A stretch of 64,000 bases of DNA from a candidate division BRC1 bacterium HGW-BRC1-1 (GTDB lineage: Bacteria; Sumerlaeota; Sumerlaeia; Sumerlaeales; Sumerlaeaceae), in the NCBI GenBank assembly GCA_002842095.1, contig PHCB01000013.1, positions 56,933-120,932 on the forward strand, read 5' to 3'. Under the pieces are notes generated by a model that was not told the origin of the DNA, did not search any database, and was given only the letters and a program-made list of their open reading frames with translations. Of the stretch, positions 53,011 to 64,000 are shown in pieces. Within the stretch, counting starts at the first letter, position 1. Each line of letters starts with the position of its first letter. The translations under genes were made by a program, and so were the position numbers.

Positions 53011-53394
53011 ATGACCAGCCCCCCCGAGCAACCACGCTTTTTTTTTCGCAAAGAGAATCGTGTGTTGCGACGAGCCGATTTTGTCGAAACTTACGCCAAG
53101 GGTGTTCGCATCCGGTTTGGTCTGGGTCAGCTGTTTATTATGCCACGGCCGGATCCGGCCCTTCCCACCCGGTTGGGAATAACCGTAACGCGCAAGGTTG
53201 GTGGCGCAGTGGTTCGCAATCGCCTCAAGCGCCTCACCCGCGAGTCGTTTCGTCTGGCACTGCCCTCCATGGCTCCCGGCCGCACGGTTATCGTCACGTG
53301 GTTCAAGAGTGCCGCGGAGGCGGATTCCCAAACCGCCCGCGAGTCACTGGAAAAAGCCTGGCACAAGGCCGGCCTGCGAAACCCGCTGCCATGA
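53011..53394 (+). CDS. rnpA: ribonuclease P protein component
   Basis: A 127-residue basic protein. It shows KENRVLRRADFVETYAKGVR, RLGITVTRKVGGAVVRNR and the signature VRNRLKRLTRESFR. It supports the RNase P RNA in maturing tRNA 5' ends. Its stop overlaps the yidD ATG (ATGA at 53391-53394). Position after rpmH is canonical. Confidence 0.96.
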   Translation: MTSPPEQPRFFFRKENRVLRRADFVETYAKGVRIRFGLGQLFIMPRPDPALPTRLGITVTRKVGGAVVRNRLKRLTRESFRLALPSMAPGRTVIVTWFKSAAEADSQTARESLEKAWHKAGLRNPLP

Positions 53395-53684
53395 CCGCAT
53401 CCCTCGTGAGCCGTTTACGTCGCGTGCCGGCCCGAATACTCTCGGCTTTCGTGCGCCTTTATCAGGTAACTTTATCGCCCATTCTTCCCGCATCCTGCCG
53501 GTTTTATCCTTCTTGCTCGCAATATGCTCTTGAAGCGCTTCAGAAAAAGCCTTTGCTCACAGCAGTAAGAATGATCCTCTGGCGGTTGTTACGCTGCCAA
53601 CCGTTTTGCAAGGGGGGTTACGATCCGGTGGAACCAGACACCGATCCGACACCGCCCGTCACTTCACCCGGAGAACGTGTTTAA
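53391..53684 (+). CDS. yidD: membrane protein insertion efficiency factor YidD
   Basis: A 97-residue protein starting at the ATG that overlaps the rnpA stop. It shows the family signature LYQVTLSPILPASCRFYPSCSQYALEAL with conserved cysteines, then RLLRCQPFCKGGYDPV. YidD is a peripheral membrane factor that helps YidC-dependent insertion. The C-terminus has a short Pro/Thr tail (DTDPTPPVTSPGERV). The gene is followed after 2 bp by yidC. Confidence 0.95.
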   Translation: MTASLVSRLRRVPARILSAFVRLYQVTLSPILPASCRFYPSCSQYALEALQKKPLLTAVRMILWRLLRCQPFCKGGYDPVEPDTDPTPPVTSPGERV

Positions 53685-53686
53685 TT

Positions 53687-55663
53687 TTGAGAACGGAACG
53701 TCGCTGGCTCCTCTTCATTTTGATTTCTTTCGTGGTGATTCAGCTTTTCAGTCTGCTCATCACGCGCGAACAGAAAAAAGCGGCAGAAATGTCCGCCGAT
53801 CTCCAAACCGAAACGACCGGCACAGCCGCTCTGGACCCGGGAACTTCCGCCACTCAAGTGGCGACGGCGACCACCACCGCCCCCCGCGAAGTTGCCCCTG
53901 CTCCCCCCGTGGCAGATGCGCAGCGTACCCTTACCGACACGACCGCCACCCTGGCATCGCACCCTGGTGACATCACCACGGCGACCACCTCCCGTTACCG
54001 CATCGGCTTCGACAATGTGGGCGCGGTGGTTCATAGCTGGCTCATTACCGATCCCGGCAGCGAGTCGCTTCGCAAGAGCGAGATGAGCAGCGGCGGCCTC
54101 GAGATGGTGCGACGCATTCCCTCGGCCCTGGCCGACGAAGCCCAAATTCCCCCGCAAACCTGGCCCCTCGAAGTTTCCTTCAAAGAAAGCAACGTCCGCA
54201 ATTTCGAAGACCTGAACTACATCAATTGGCAAACAACGGGCTTTGAAACTAAAAACGGACGCGTGCGTGGGACCTTTCAATCGCCCACGGTGCGCGACAT
54301 CCGCGTTACCAAAATGATCGATCTCGACGCCGACGGCTACTACGGCAATCTTTCCATCACCCTGCACAACGAATCCACCAACACCGTGGCCCTGTTCGAC
54401 GACACGAACCGCGGGCTTATCGTGCGCTGGGGTCCCGGCCTGTTCGAGCGCGACTGGACCGAAAGCGTCGGCTTTGGTGCCGACTCCTACGACGGGGCTG
54501 TGTATCGCATGGGCGACAAGGTCAAATTCGCCTCACCCTCCGTGGGCAAAGACGCCATTGAAGCCGACGGACCCATGGATTTCGCAGGTGTGGAGAGCAA
54601 ATTTTTCGCAGCCCTTTTGGTGCCCGAGCAGCCCGACAACGCTGCGGGTCGGCTCGCCTACAGTTTCCGCGCGCTGGTCCCCTCGTCTCACGACCCTGGC
54701 ATTGAAGGCTTCAAACCGCCCCTGACCATGGAGCTTGCCACAGGCCGCGTGGACCTCGGCCCCGGAGCCAGTCGCACCTTCAACTTCGGTTTGTACATGG
54801 GCCCCAAAAAGTTCTCCATCCTCAAAGATTCGCACGACGGCTTGCAGTCCCTCATGTTCCACAACTCGTGGAGCTTCATGCGCGCCGTATATCTTTTCCT
54901 CACCGACCTGCTGAACTGGATTTACAAGTTCGTCGCCAACTACGGCATCGCCATCATCATCCTCACAGTTCTCGTACGGCTTGTGACCTTCCCCCTCACG
55001 CAACACAGCATTAAAATCCAGGCCAAAACCATGGCCGAACAAGCACGTGTGAAGCCCTACATCGAGGCCATCAACGAGAAGTATAAGAGCGACCCCCAGG
55101 AGAAAAACCGCCAGGTCTGGAAGGTCTATCAGGAGCACGGCATATCGCCCTTCGGCGCTTTGCGCGGTTGCGTGCCCATGCTGCTTCAGATGCCGGTGTT
55201 CATCGGCCTGTACCGCGTGTGTAACGACACCATCGATCTGCAGGGGGCCACGTTCCTGTGGATGAAGGACCTCTCGGTGGCCGATCACCTGATTCCGTTC
55301 GGCATGACGCTGCCCTTCCTCGGTGGTTACTTCAACATCCTTCCGGTGCTGATGGGACTGACCCAGGTTGTCGCCACGAAGGTGTCCATGACACGCGTAA
55401 AGACCATGGACCCGACCCAGAAGCAGATGATGTACATGATGCCGGTGGTGCTGACCGTGATGCTCTATCACATGCCCGCGGGACTGATGATCTACTGGAA
55501 CGCGTCGAACGTCTGGCAGATTTTCCAGACCATCCTGACCAACAAACAGCTCGCCCGTGAAGAAGCCCGCCACGCCGCAGCAGGCACAGCGCAGCACCCG
55601 GTGATCATACCGGCACCCACGCCGGCGGCGGAGCCCAAAAAGAAGTCCTCGAAGAAGAAGTAA
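53687..55663 (+). CDS. yidC: membrane protein insertase YidC
   Basis: A 658-residue protein. The TTG at 53687 is taken as start: it directly precedes RTERRWLLFILISFVVIQLFS (first membrane helix), there is no closer ATG, and GGAG lies about 14 bp upstream. A long periplasmic beta-domain (about residues 60-390) is typical of Gram-negative YidC. The conserved insertase core follows, with helices including YGIAIIILTVLVRLVTFPL (with the conserved Arg), GCVPMLLQMPVFIGLYRV and MPAGLMIYWNASNVW. The C-terminus is Lys/Ser-rich and may contact ribosomes. It inserts inner-membrane proteins with or without Sec. Confidence 0.96.
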   Translation: MRTERRWLLFILISFVVIQLFSLLITREQKKAAEMSADLQTETTGTAALDPGTSATQVATATTTAPREVAPAPPVADAQRTLTDTTATLASHPGDITTATTSRYRIGFDNVGAVVHSWLITDPGSESLRKSEMSSGGLEMVRRIPSALADEAQIPPQTWPLEVSFKESNVRNFEDLNYINWQTTGFETKNGRVRGTFQSPTVRDIRVTKMIDLDADGYYGNLSITLHNESTNTVALFDDTNRGLIVRWGPGLFERDWTESVGFGADSYDGAVYRMGDKVKFASPSVGKDAIEADGPMDFAGVESKFFAALLVPEQPDNAAGRLAYSFRALVPSSHDPGIEGFKPPLTMELATGRVDLGPGASRTFNFGLYMGPKKFSILKDSHDGLQSLMFHNSWSFMRAVYLFLTDLLNWIYKFVANYGIAIIILTVLVRLVTFPLTQHSIKIQAKTMAEQARVKPYIEAINEKYKSDPQEKNRQVWKVYQEHGISPFGALRGCVPMLLQMPVFIGLYRVCNDTIDLQGATFLWMKDLSVADHLIPFGMTLPFLGGYFNILPVLMGLTQVVATKVSMTRVKTMDPTQKQMMYMMPVVLTVMLYHMPAGLMIYWNASNVWQIFQTILTNKQLAREEARHAAAGTAQHPVIIPAPTPAAEPKKKSSKKK

Positions 55664-55690
55664 CGCATGAAAATGTGAGGCCAAATTATG

Positions 55691-55719
55691 AGGCAGACAT
55701 TCGTGTCTGCCTTTTTCTT
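55691..55719 (+). terminator. intrinsic terminator after yidC
   Basis: Stem AGGCAGACA/TGTCTGCCT (55691-55699, 55704-55712) with a TTCG tetraloop is followed by TTTTCTTT. It ends the rpmH-rnpA-yidD-yidC unit. Confidence 0.93.
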
Positions 55720-56030
55720 TTCCCCAAGGCCCTGTGCAACAATGCAGACCAACTGTATTACCTGGGTTGGGGATTCCCCAGTGATTCTGCGTTGGTGGGG
55801 TAAATCACGTATCGCCCTTCGTGACCGGTAACGATTCGCAGGTCGATTGACCTTTCGTGGCTGGAACCCCTTCAGGGTTCGTTCCTAAATTTGAACAGTA
55901 CCCCGGGTGGCGCGCTTCGCGCTGACCCGGGGCTAATGGATGTAAACCCTTCGGGGTAAGGGCGCCTTGCCTCACAACAGAAACTTAAAGTCCCAAAACG
56001 AAGAACAAAAAACCACAGGTCATTCCGTCC
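55720..56030. repeat. gene-free stretch with a three-hairpin REP-like repeat
   Basis: No gene is supported. Three adjacent hairpins lie at 55864-55957: GAACCC/GGGTTC (55864-55880), CCCCGGGT/ACCCGGGG with an inner GCGCG/CGCGC (55901-55932), and ACCC-TTCG-GGGT (55946-55957). This looks like a dispersed intergenic palindromic repeat. No second copy occurs in this window. Confidence 0.6.
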
Positions 56031-56644
56031 TCACCGCAGCACTACTTCGCCCAGATTCGTCTCTGCTCCGGCGGTTATTTTGGCTGCTTCCACCGTGGCC
56101 GTTTGCGGCGGGTTTCCCGGGGCGACAATTTCCACGCGCCACAAGCCGGTCCCCGGTGCGTCCACGCGAATCCGCCCTTCCTCGGGGGCCACGCGGCGCA
56201 CCACTACGTCGTTGCCTATAAATACTACGATGATCTGCGGCGGCAAAGTCGCTCCTTTATCGCCAATGCTGATTCCAGCACTGACCTTGGGATTTATCAT
56301 CCCGCCACCGCTTGATGAAGACGGTTCCGCCTCGGCAATTTTGTAATACCATTTTTCCGGAGTCACATCCACCTCGGCGTCGAGGGTCATCCCTTCCTCG
56401 GTTCGCATGACAAGGCGGTACCGTCCCGCTGTAAGGTAATCATTAGTCTGGAAGGTATTGTCGTCGCTGAATCTCAGCTTGATCGGCTTGCGATTTTCAT
56501 CGCTCGAGGGAGGGTGCAGCGTGACGTGGTTTATCACCCGCTTGCCGCCGATGCGAAAAATGCTGGCGGTTCCCGGGCGCAGGTCGCACCCCGCAACGAG
56601 CAGCAAAAATCCCGCTGCCAAAGCCATGCAGAGGCAGTGCAAAA

Positions 56645-58915
<2,271 letters not shown>

Positions 58916-59095
58916 CGCGAAGTCACCGCAGTTCACTACCCCGACGGCGGCAAGTTGGTGCATGGATTTTCTGAGGAAAGCAAACCGACGAAAAGAGGTG
59001 GGCCAACCCGGGCATTTTCATTACTCTGATTTTCTTTGCGCCTTGGCCCCGTTTGGTCATCTTTGATGATCCAGAATTCTGCATCACCAACAACC

Positions 59096-61969
59096 ATGAA
59101 TTCCCCGACACCCACAATTCCATCGCGCTATTCCCGCCTGACACGGTGCATGACGTTGCTGCTCCTTTTTGCGGCTACGCTCATCAGCGCGGTGGCGTAT
59201 CCGCTGCGCCTGCCCGATGCGTTTCTCTCACGCCTCGACATTTGGGCCGCCAATCCCACCCCGCTCTCCCTGTTTTATCTGCAGCAGTTACGCCCCTTTT
59301 TCTCCTTCGAGCATTCGGTTCTGGTTCTAAAGGAAGACCTTCTCATGGGCTTCCTCATTGCTGCCTTCTGCATGGCTCTGGCCCATGCCTGGGTATCGCG
59401 GACCTCCAACTCAAACCGATCCGCACCCGGGACTCCCGTTGCCCGACTCCGCGCGCTCCTGCGCAAACCCTCCATTTATCTTCTCGCTGCCATCCTGCAC
59501 GCCTGCCTCGGCGCTCTCACCTTAACGCCAGCGTTTTACACCGGCATGCGCACGGCGGCTCTGTTTTCGGCGGCGGTTCTGGGCGGGATGATACTTCTCA
59601 CCCTGCGTCCCGGCTGGCGCACGAGGCGCTTCTTCATGGCCGCCATCATCCTCGTGGGCACCGTCATTTCCACAGTGGCCCTGCTCCAGCACATCGACCT
59701 GACGTCCGCGTTCCTTCCACGATTCGACGACCCTCGCAACCGCATCGGTTCCCTCATCGGCCACAACACCGGCATGAGTTCCTATCTCATGTTTCCCATC
59801 TTCTTTTGCTTGTATGGGGCCATGGGCGCTGTCCGCCGCACGGTCAGGGTTTGGTGCGTCGTGGCTCTTTTGCTGATGCTGTTCATTCTCATAGCCGCCC
59901 AAAGCCGCGCGATGTGGTTCATCGGCGGGGCGGGCCTGATTGTCGGGATTCCCGCCCTGGCCCATGCCCTGGGGAAACGGTTGGGGCTTCGCACCTATGC
60001 CGCCGCTGCGATTGCGGCCGCGGTCGTTTTCGCCGCCCAGACCGTCGCCCCTCACCATAACCCGCTGGCCCGCTACGATGTGTCGCTTGCCGAGCGCGTT
60101 GCCCGCGACCTCAACCCCGACCAGTTGCTAAAAGAAACCCGCCTGCGAATCCTCGTGGCGTCGACACCGCTGATAGCTCAGGCACCCCTGCTGGGTCATG
60201 GCTTCGGGTCGTTCCAATATGTTTATCCCAAGGCTCAGGGCGACTACTTCTTTGCCCACCCCGACACACGCATTGGTACGACCACCAAACGCACCGACCT
60301 CGCGCACAATGATTATCTGCAGATGCTTGTGGAGGGGGGCCTCACCGGTCTGCTGCTGGTCCTCATTCCGGTCGGACTGTTACTGGCTGCGGGCCGCCGC
60401 ACACTCCTGCAGCTTCCCCGCGGACGCGAGCGCGCCCAACGCATGGCGCTGCTGCTGCCCCTGGGCACGGTGGCAGTTCACGCCCTGGTGGATTTCCCGT
60501 TTCACATCGCCCCCCTTGCCATGGTGGCCATAACTTCGCTGGTGCTGTGGGCCACACCCGGGGATGGCGTTGCGATTGTTCGTGGGGCGCTTGACCAGCT
60601 GCCCAACCGATGGCCCGTTCTGCGTCACCTCGCCCAGGCCACCACGGCCTTGTTGGTCCTGCTCATCTCCGCGATGCTGTTCACCTTCGTGGTGCGAGAT
60701 TTTTGTTCCGACACCCTTTACGCGTCCGCCTCAAGCTGGCTGAGAACCGCCCGCGTCCAACCTGACTCGCGCATTGATCTGCAGCGCCAGTCCTTCGCCC
60801 TGGCTCGCGAACGCTTCCGCCAATCCACGCGCATCAATCCTTTTAACGGCAGCGCCTACGAGGGAATCGTCCAGGCCTTCACAAACCTCGCTTATCTCGA
60901 CTATCGCGATTGGCAAAGTCTGGTGGCTGCCGGGCAAACCGAAGCTGCCGAAGCGGCGAAAATTTCCGGCATGGCCAACGCCGAACACGCTCTCACCTGG
61001 GCTGGCACGCAGGCCGAAGAAGTACGCGAGCTTCGCTACCATTACACCTATCATCAGTTCGGCGCGGCCTACCTCCAGCGCTGGCGTTTCGAACCCCACG
61101 AGATCCGCTGGTTGACCGCCGCCCGCGACGCCTTCGAGGCCGCCCTGCGCACCAACCCGGCTGACGCCGCCTCCCTCGCCGAGTTGGCCACCGTTTATGA
61201 AAACATGCCCACGCCCGAAACCCAAAAGGCCACCGCCCTGCGCAAACGCCTGTTTGTGGTCGACCCGATTTTTGCGGAACAAATGTTGATCACCCCCGCC
61301 ATGACCGCCCTGGATCACGGCGATTTCAACCGCGCGGACCGAATTCTCCGCCGCGCCGAAACCCTCGCCCCGGCCGATGAATGGCGCCCCAAACTTGCTC
61401 GCGCGGAATTTGACCTGCGCCGGGCCGTGTGGCCTCCCCCCGCGCTGGATGGAGACACCACGTCCACCGAGGCGATGAACTGGTTTACCATGTACCATGA
61501 CCTGGGCAGCAAGGTGATGGCCAGCCTCCCCCCCGAGGCGCTGGCGGACTTGCGCGCCCTCTCGCTGCAAATTCGCTACGCGGGCGCGGCGGGAAACTGG
61601 TCCGAGGCAAGTCGCATCGCCGATGAAAACGTGGAACGTCTCCTGAAAAACGGCGACCTGTTGATCCTGCGCGCCTTTGCCGCCTTCAAAACCGGCGGCT
61701 ACCGCGGCCTCTGGCCCGGTGCCGAGGAAGAGGATTTCCTGAAGGTCACACTCCAACATTACAGACTTTATTACGCCCGGGATGACCGGGCCGATGCGGC
61801 CCACAAAGTGGCTGATCTGCTCAACGATGGAGTGAAGGTCGACATTGCGACCGGCCTGCGCGCCGCCGCTTACCTCACCGCCGCGGGCGACACCTCCGCA
61901 ACGCTGTCCATCGCCCGGCACATGAAGCGCCTCCACCCTAACGATCCCACCGTGGAAAAACTTCCGTAA
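59096..61969 (+). CDS. O-antigen ligase-like (Wzy_C) membrane protein with C-terminal TPR region
   Basis: About 957 residues from the ATG at 59096; earlier in-frame codons are less likely. Around 12 membrane helices span residues 15-520. The Wzy_C/O-antigen-ligase signature is GHGFGSFQYVYP with RTDLAHNDYLQMLVEGGLTG. This family joins or polymerises surface polysaccharide units from undecaprenyl carriers. From about residue 570 the protein has a large soluble region with TPR-like helices (RTNPADAASLAELATVYENM). Such ligase-TPR fusions occur in several phyla. Acceptor and glycan are unknown. It is divergent from the helicase gene. Confidence 0.85.
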   Translation: MNSPTPTIPSRYSRLTRCMTLLLLFAATLISAVAYPLRLPDAFLSRLDIWAANPTPLSLFYLQQLRPFFSFEHSVLVLKEDLLMGFLIAAFCMALAHAWVSRTSNSNRSAPGTPVARLRALLRKPSIYLLAAILHACLGALTLTPAFYTGMRTAALFSAAVLGGMILLTLRPGWRTRRFFMAAIILVGTVISTVALLQHIDLTSAFLPRFDDPRNRIGSLIGHNTGMSSYLMFPIFFCLYGAMGAVRRTVRVWCVVALLLMLFILIAAQSRAMWFIGGAGLIVGIPALAHALGKRLGLRTYAAAAIAAAVVFAAQTVAPHHNPLARYDVSLAERVARDLNPDQLLKETRLRILVASTPLIAQAPLLGHGFGSFQYVYPKAQGDYFFAHPDTRIGTTTKRTDLAHNDYLQMLVEGGLTGLLLVLIPVGLLLAAGRRTLLQLPRGRERAQRMALLLPLGTVAVHALVDFPFHIAPLAMVAITSLVLWATPGDGVAIVRGALDQLPNRWPVLRHLAQATTALLVLLISAMLFTFVVRDFCSDTLYASASSWLRTARVQPDSRIDLQRQSFALARERFRQSTRINPFNGSAYEGIVQAFTNLAYLDYRDWQSLVAAGQTEAAEAAKISGMANAEHALTWAGTQAEEVRELRYHYTYHQFGAAYLQRWRFEPHEIRWLTAARDAFEAALRTNPADAASLAELATVYENMPTPETQKATALRKRLFVVDPIFAEQMLITPAMTALDHGDFNRADRILRRAETLAPADEWRPKLARAEFDLRRAVWPPPALDGDTTSTEAMNWFTMYHDLGSKVMASLPPEALADLRALSLQIRYAGAAGNWSEASRIADENVERLLKNGDLLILRAFAAFKTGGYRGLWPGAEEEDFLKVTLQHYRLYYARDDRADAAHKVADLLNDGVKVDIATGLRAAAYLTAAGDTSATLSIARHMKRLHPNDPTVEKLP

Positions 61970-61971
61970 CC

Positions 61972-62010
61972 AAAGAAAACAACCGCCTTAACATGATCGT
62001 TTTCTTTTTT
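61972..62010 (+). terminator. possible weak terminator after the O-antigen ligase gene
   Basis: AAAGAAAAC (61972-61980) pairs with GTTTTCTTT (61999-62007), and TTT follows. The stem is AT-rich, so strength is uncertain. Confidence 0.4.
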
Positions 62011-62179
62011 CGTTGGACACCAGCGGCCTCACCCGCCATGTTTACCTTTCACCCCCGGGGTTTGGCGTTATCAAATGCTGGTTTGCCGCCTTTTCTCTGA
62101 TTCTCAGCCCCCGGGAAGGACGCGTGCTTTTGCATCCCCGTCCGCTACTTCGCTTTCCGCCCCGAGGAGGAATTTTCAC

Positions 62180-63496
62180 ATGACGACATCCACCAGTGCC
62201 CCCGGCCCAAAACACGCGAATGTTTTGTTGCCCGAGATCAAAACGCCACTCCCCGGCCCACGCGGCAAGGCTTTGATCGATCGCGACAAAAAAGTCATGT
62301 CTGCCAGCTACACCCGCGACTATCCCTTCGTGATGGACCGCGGCGAGGGCTGCATCGCCTGGGACCCGGACGGCAACAGCTTCCTCGACCTGTGCGCCGG
62401 CATCGCCGTGTGCGCCACGGGCCACAGCCACCCGAAGGTGGTGGAAGCCATCACCGAACAGGCCGGCAGGTTCCTCCACATGAGCGGCACGGATTTTTAT
62501 TATGACGTGCAGATTCGCCTCGCCGAGCGCCTCACGGCCGCTGCGCCGGTGAAAGGGCCCGGCCCCAATCGCGTCTTCTTCTCCAACTCCGGTGCGGAAA
62601 GCGTGGAGGGAGCCATCAAACTGGCCCGCCACTTCACCGGTGGGCACAACAACATCGCCTTCTACGGAGCCTTCCATGGCCGCACCATGGGCGCTCTTTC
62701 TCTCACGGCCAGCAGGAACGTGCAGCGCAAGGGCTTCTCGCCCTTCCTGCCGGGCATCAGCCATGCGACCTATGGTGAGCCCGTCGAGAATATCGAAATG
62801 ATTCTCAAGCGAACCGTTGACCCGGAAAGCATCGGCGCACTCTTCGTGGAGTCCATCCAGGGCGAGGGGGGCTACATTATCCCCAAGGCCGAGTGGCTGC
62901 TGGGTCTGCGCGATATGTGCGACCGCTGGGGCATGTTGCTCGTCTCGGATGAAGTGCAAAGCGGCATGGGACGCACGGGCAAACTTTTTGCCTGCGAACA
63001 TTTCGGCCTCAAGCCCGACATCATCTGCACCGCCAAGGGCCTTGCCAGTGGCCTGCCGCTGGGCTGCTTCATCGCCCGTGAGGAAGTGATGAGCTGGGGC
63101 CCCGGCCAACATGGCACCACCTTCGGCGGAAACCCCGTGGCCTGCGCCGCGGCCAACGCCACCATGGATCTGCTGGAAGAGTGGATGATGGAAAACGCCC
63201 GCGACACCGGTGCCTACTTCCTCGAAAAACTGAAAGAGCTTCAGGAGCGCGTACCGTCATTCAAGGGCGCTCGCGGTATCGGCCTCATGATCGCCATCGA
63301 TTGCGTGGACTCCGACGGGAACTTCTCGCCCGACCTGCGCAACGCCATTGTGGACGAGGCTTACCTGCACGGCCTGCTCATTCTCGGTTGCGGCGCTCAC
63401 GCCATTCGTTTCTGCCCCGCGCTGTGCATCGCCCGCGAGCAGGTCGATTGGGCAATCACCGCACTGGAAAAAACGGTCGCCGCGTTGAAGAAGTAA
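62180..63496 (+). CDS. class III aminotransferase (4-aminobutyrate aminotransferase-like)
   Basis: A 438-residue PLP enzyme. The ATG at 62180 has GAGGAGG about 8 bp upstream and fixes the start. It shows CAGIAVCATGHSHPKVVEAI, FSNSGAESVEGAIKLAR, FHGRTMGALSLT, LLVSDEVQSGMGRTGKLFA (PLP Asp) and the Schiff-base Lys in IICTAKGLASGLPLG. GTTFGGNPVACAA is also typical. The best fit is GabT-like (4-aminobutyrate to succinate semialdehyde), but acetylornithine, ornithine and other omega-aminotransferases look alike. A MITE copy lies 36 bp downstream. Confidence 0.92.
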   Translation: MTTSTSAPGPKHANVLLPEIKTPLPGPRGKALIDRDKKVMSASYTRDYPFVMDRGEGCIAWDPDGNSFLDLCAGIAVCATGHSHPKVVEAITEQAGRFLHMSGTDFYYDVQIRLAERLTAAAPVKGPGPNRVFFSNSGAESVEGAIKLARHFTGGHNNIAFYGAFHGRTMGALSLTASRNVQRKGFSPFLPGISHATYGEPVENIEMILKRTVDPESIGALFVESIQGEGGYIIPKAEWLLGLRDMCDRWGMLLVSDEVQSGMGRTGKLFACEHFGLKPDIICTAKGLASGLPLGCFIAREEVMSWGPGQHGTTFGGNPVACAAANATMDLLEEWMMENARDTGAYFLEKLKELQERVPSFKGARGIGLMIAIDCVDSDGNFSPDLRNAIVDEAYLHGLLILGCGAHAIRFCPALCIAREQVDWAITALEKTVAALKK

Positions 63497-63532
63497 CCAC
63501 CGTTTATTGCATCGTCGCCGGGCGGTAGTCGG

Positions 63533-63904
63533 TAAGTGCGTTTTCGATTCAAATGATTACAGACTCGTGGTGCGCTGGGGTGTCGAATTGTGCCCCCCCA
63601 GCCCTGACGGTGGTGGCCATCACGGCCTCGCCCAGGCACCCGATGCGACCTCCTCCCACTTGCCCACTTGCTGGCGGATTGCAACCCTGGTGCGACCGGC
63701 GTGCAACCGGCGTGCAACCGGTGTGCAACCGGTGTGCAAGCAGTGCAACTGGCGCGCAATTGGCAAGCCATTATCCGCACAAAGGTCTGCCTCAGGCCTC
63801 CACGCGGCCCCCAGTTTGCCCTGCACGCACAGTCGCCCCGAACCCAATGCTCCAACTATTTCGAAATTGCTGGAGCTGTTAACACTTACGTCAAAACCGC
63901 TCTA
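63533..63904. mobile_element. MITE-like element, copy 2 (non-autonomous, TA-flanked)
   Basis: A 372-bp copy of the element at 17495-17889. The ends carry an imperfect inverted repeat: GCGTTTTCGATTC on the left and GCGGTTTTGACG read from the right, with TA at each edge. The interior has four 11-bp units at 63696, 63707, 63718 and 63729 (two CCGGCGTGCAA, two CCGGTGTGCAA), one fewer than copy 1. The right end lies 17 bp from a transposase-like stop codon. No complete protein is encoded. Confidence 0.8.
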
Positions 63905-63920
63905 GTACTCCCTTGCGCTT

Positions 63921-64000
63921 TCAGCCGTAAGTATCCTTAAGCATTTTAGGTCCGACCTCTTTCTTTGTCCATTCAAAGGGAGCGGCGCTCTTGTTGTAGG
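63921..64000 (-). CDS. IS630-like transposase, C-terminal end (partial, runs off window)
   Basis: The only visible part is 25 residues (YNKSAAPFEWTKKEVGPKML, then KDTYG and stop) on the minus strand. The PF.WTK pattern shortly before the stop resembles IS630-family transposases, which insert at TA. It abuts MITE copy 2. A non-transposase gene cannot be excluded from so short a piece. Confidence 0.45.
   Translation of the reverse strand, partial: YNKSAAPFEWTKKEVGPKMLKDTYG

Overview
The window looks like a chromosomal segment (no plasmid or phage backbone) from a GC-rich, Gram-negative, heterotrophic bacterium, probably from an uncultured or poorly sampled lineage. Gram-negative type follows from LspA, lipoproteins, YidC with a periplasmic domain, an O-antigen-ligase-like protein and many secreted enzymes. 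Ser/Thr kinase, GH38 and GH20 glycosidases, an acetylxylan-esterase-like enzyme and nonamer repeat arrays suggest a PVC-, Sumerlaeota- or Hydrogenedentota-like lineage. That placement is inference and was not tested against a database.

Left third (1-23.4 kb). A Ser/Thr kinase tail, a secreted polysaccharide deacetylase, a Pro-rich hypothetical gene coupled to an RpiB-like isomerase, and an SDR run on the plus strand. They converge on the tightly packed minus-strand unit ileS - histone-H1-like/DksA fusion - lspA - gluQ. Next comes a glycan-related block: a membrane TPR protein, a CBM9-like protein, an MFS-HEAT fusion, a frameshifted GH38 alpha-mannosidase and a secreted GH20-like hexosaminidase, followed by an aminotransferase. 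A MITE-like repeat with an internal 11-bp tandem array lies at 17.5 kb.

Middle (23.5-47.5 kb). A zf-TFIIB protein, the LemA/M48 pair, and a minus-strand unit (beta-propeller, ABC-2 permease, SCO1, DUF420) that looks like a copper/cytochrome-oxidase assembly or export unit without its ATPase. Then come pyruvate kinase with an FAD oxidoreductase, pyrE with a glycosyltransferase, an SGNH hydrolase, a DUF2007-like protein and a secreted M23 peptidase. A junk-rich stretch at 39.3-39.9 kb holds a group II intron 3' remnant and REP-like palindromes. After it lie a DUF4855-like protein, two GT2 glycosyltransferases, rpsO with a clear terminator, a diacylglycerol-kinase/EI24 pair and an acetylxylan-esterase-like protein.

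Right third (47.7-64 kb). A JAMM(RadC-like)-DinG helicase fusion, an iron alcohol dehydrogenase, and a small secreted protein. The canonical rpmH-rnpA-yidD-yidC cluster follows, preceded by a structured leader that contains a strong terminator. After that come a lipoprotein overlapping a UvrD/PcrA helicase, a large O-antigen-ligase/TPR protein and a class III aminotransferase. The window ends in a second MITE copy next to the C-terminal end of an IS630-like transposase.

No tRNA, rRNA, CRISPR array or prophage was seen. The most unusual items are the gene fusions (H1-DksA, MFS-HEAT, JAMM-DinG), the paired MITEs with variable 11-bp repeats, the convergent nonamer arrays between genes and the rpmH leader structure. 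No complete new defence or metabolic system could be demonstrated.
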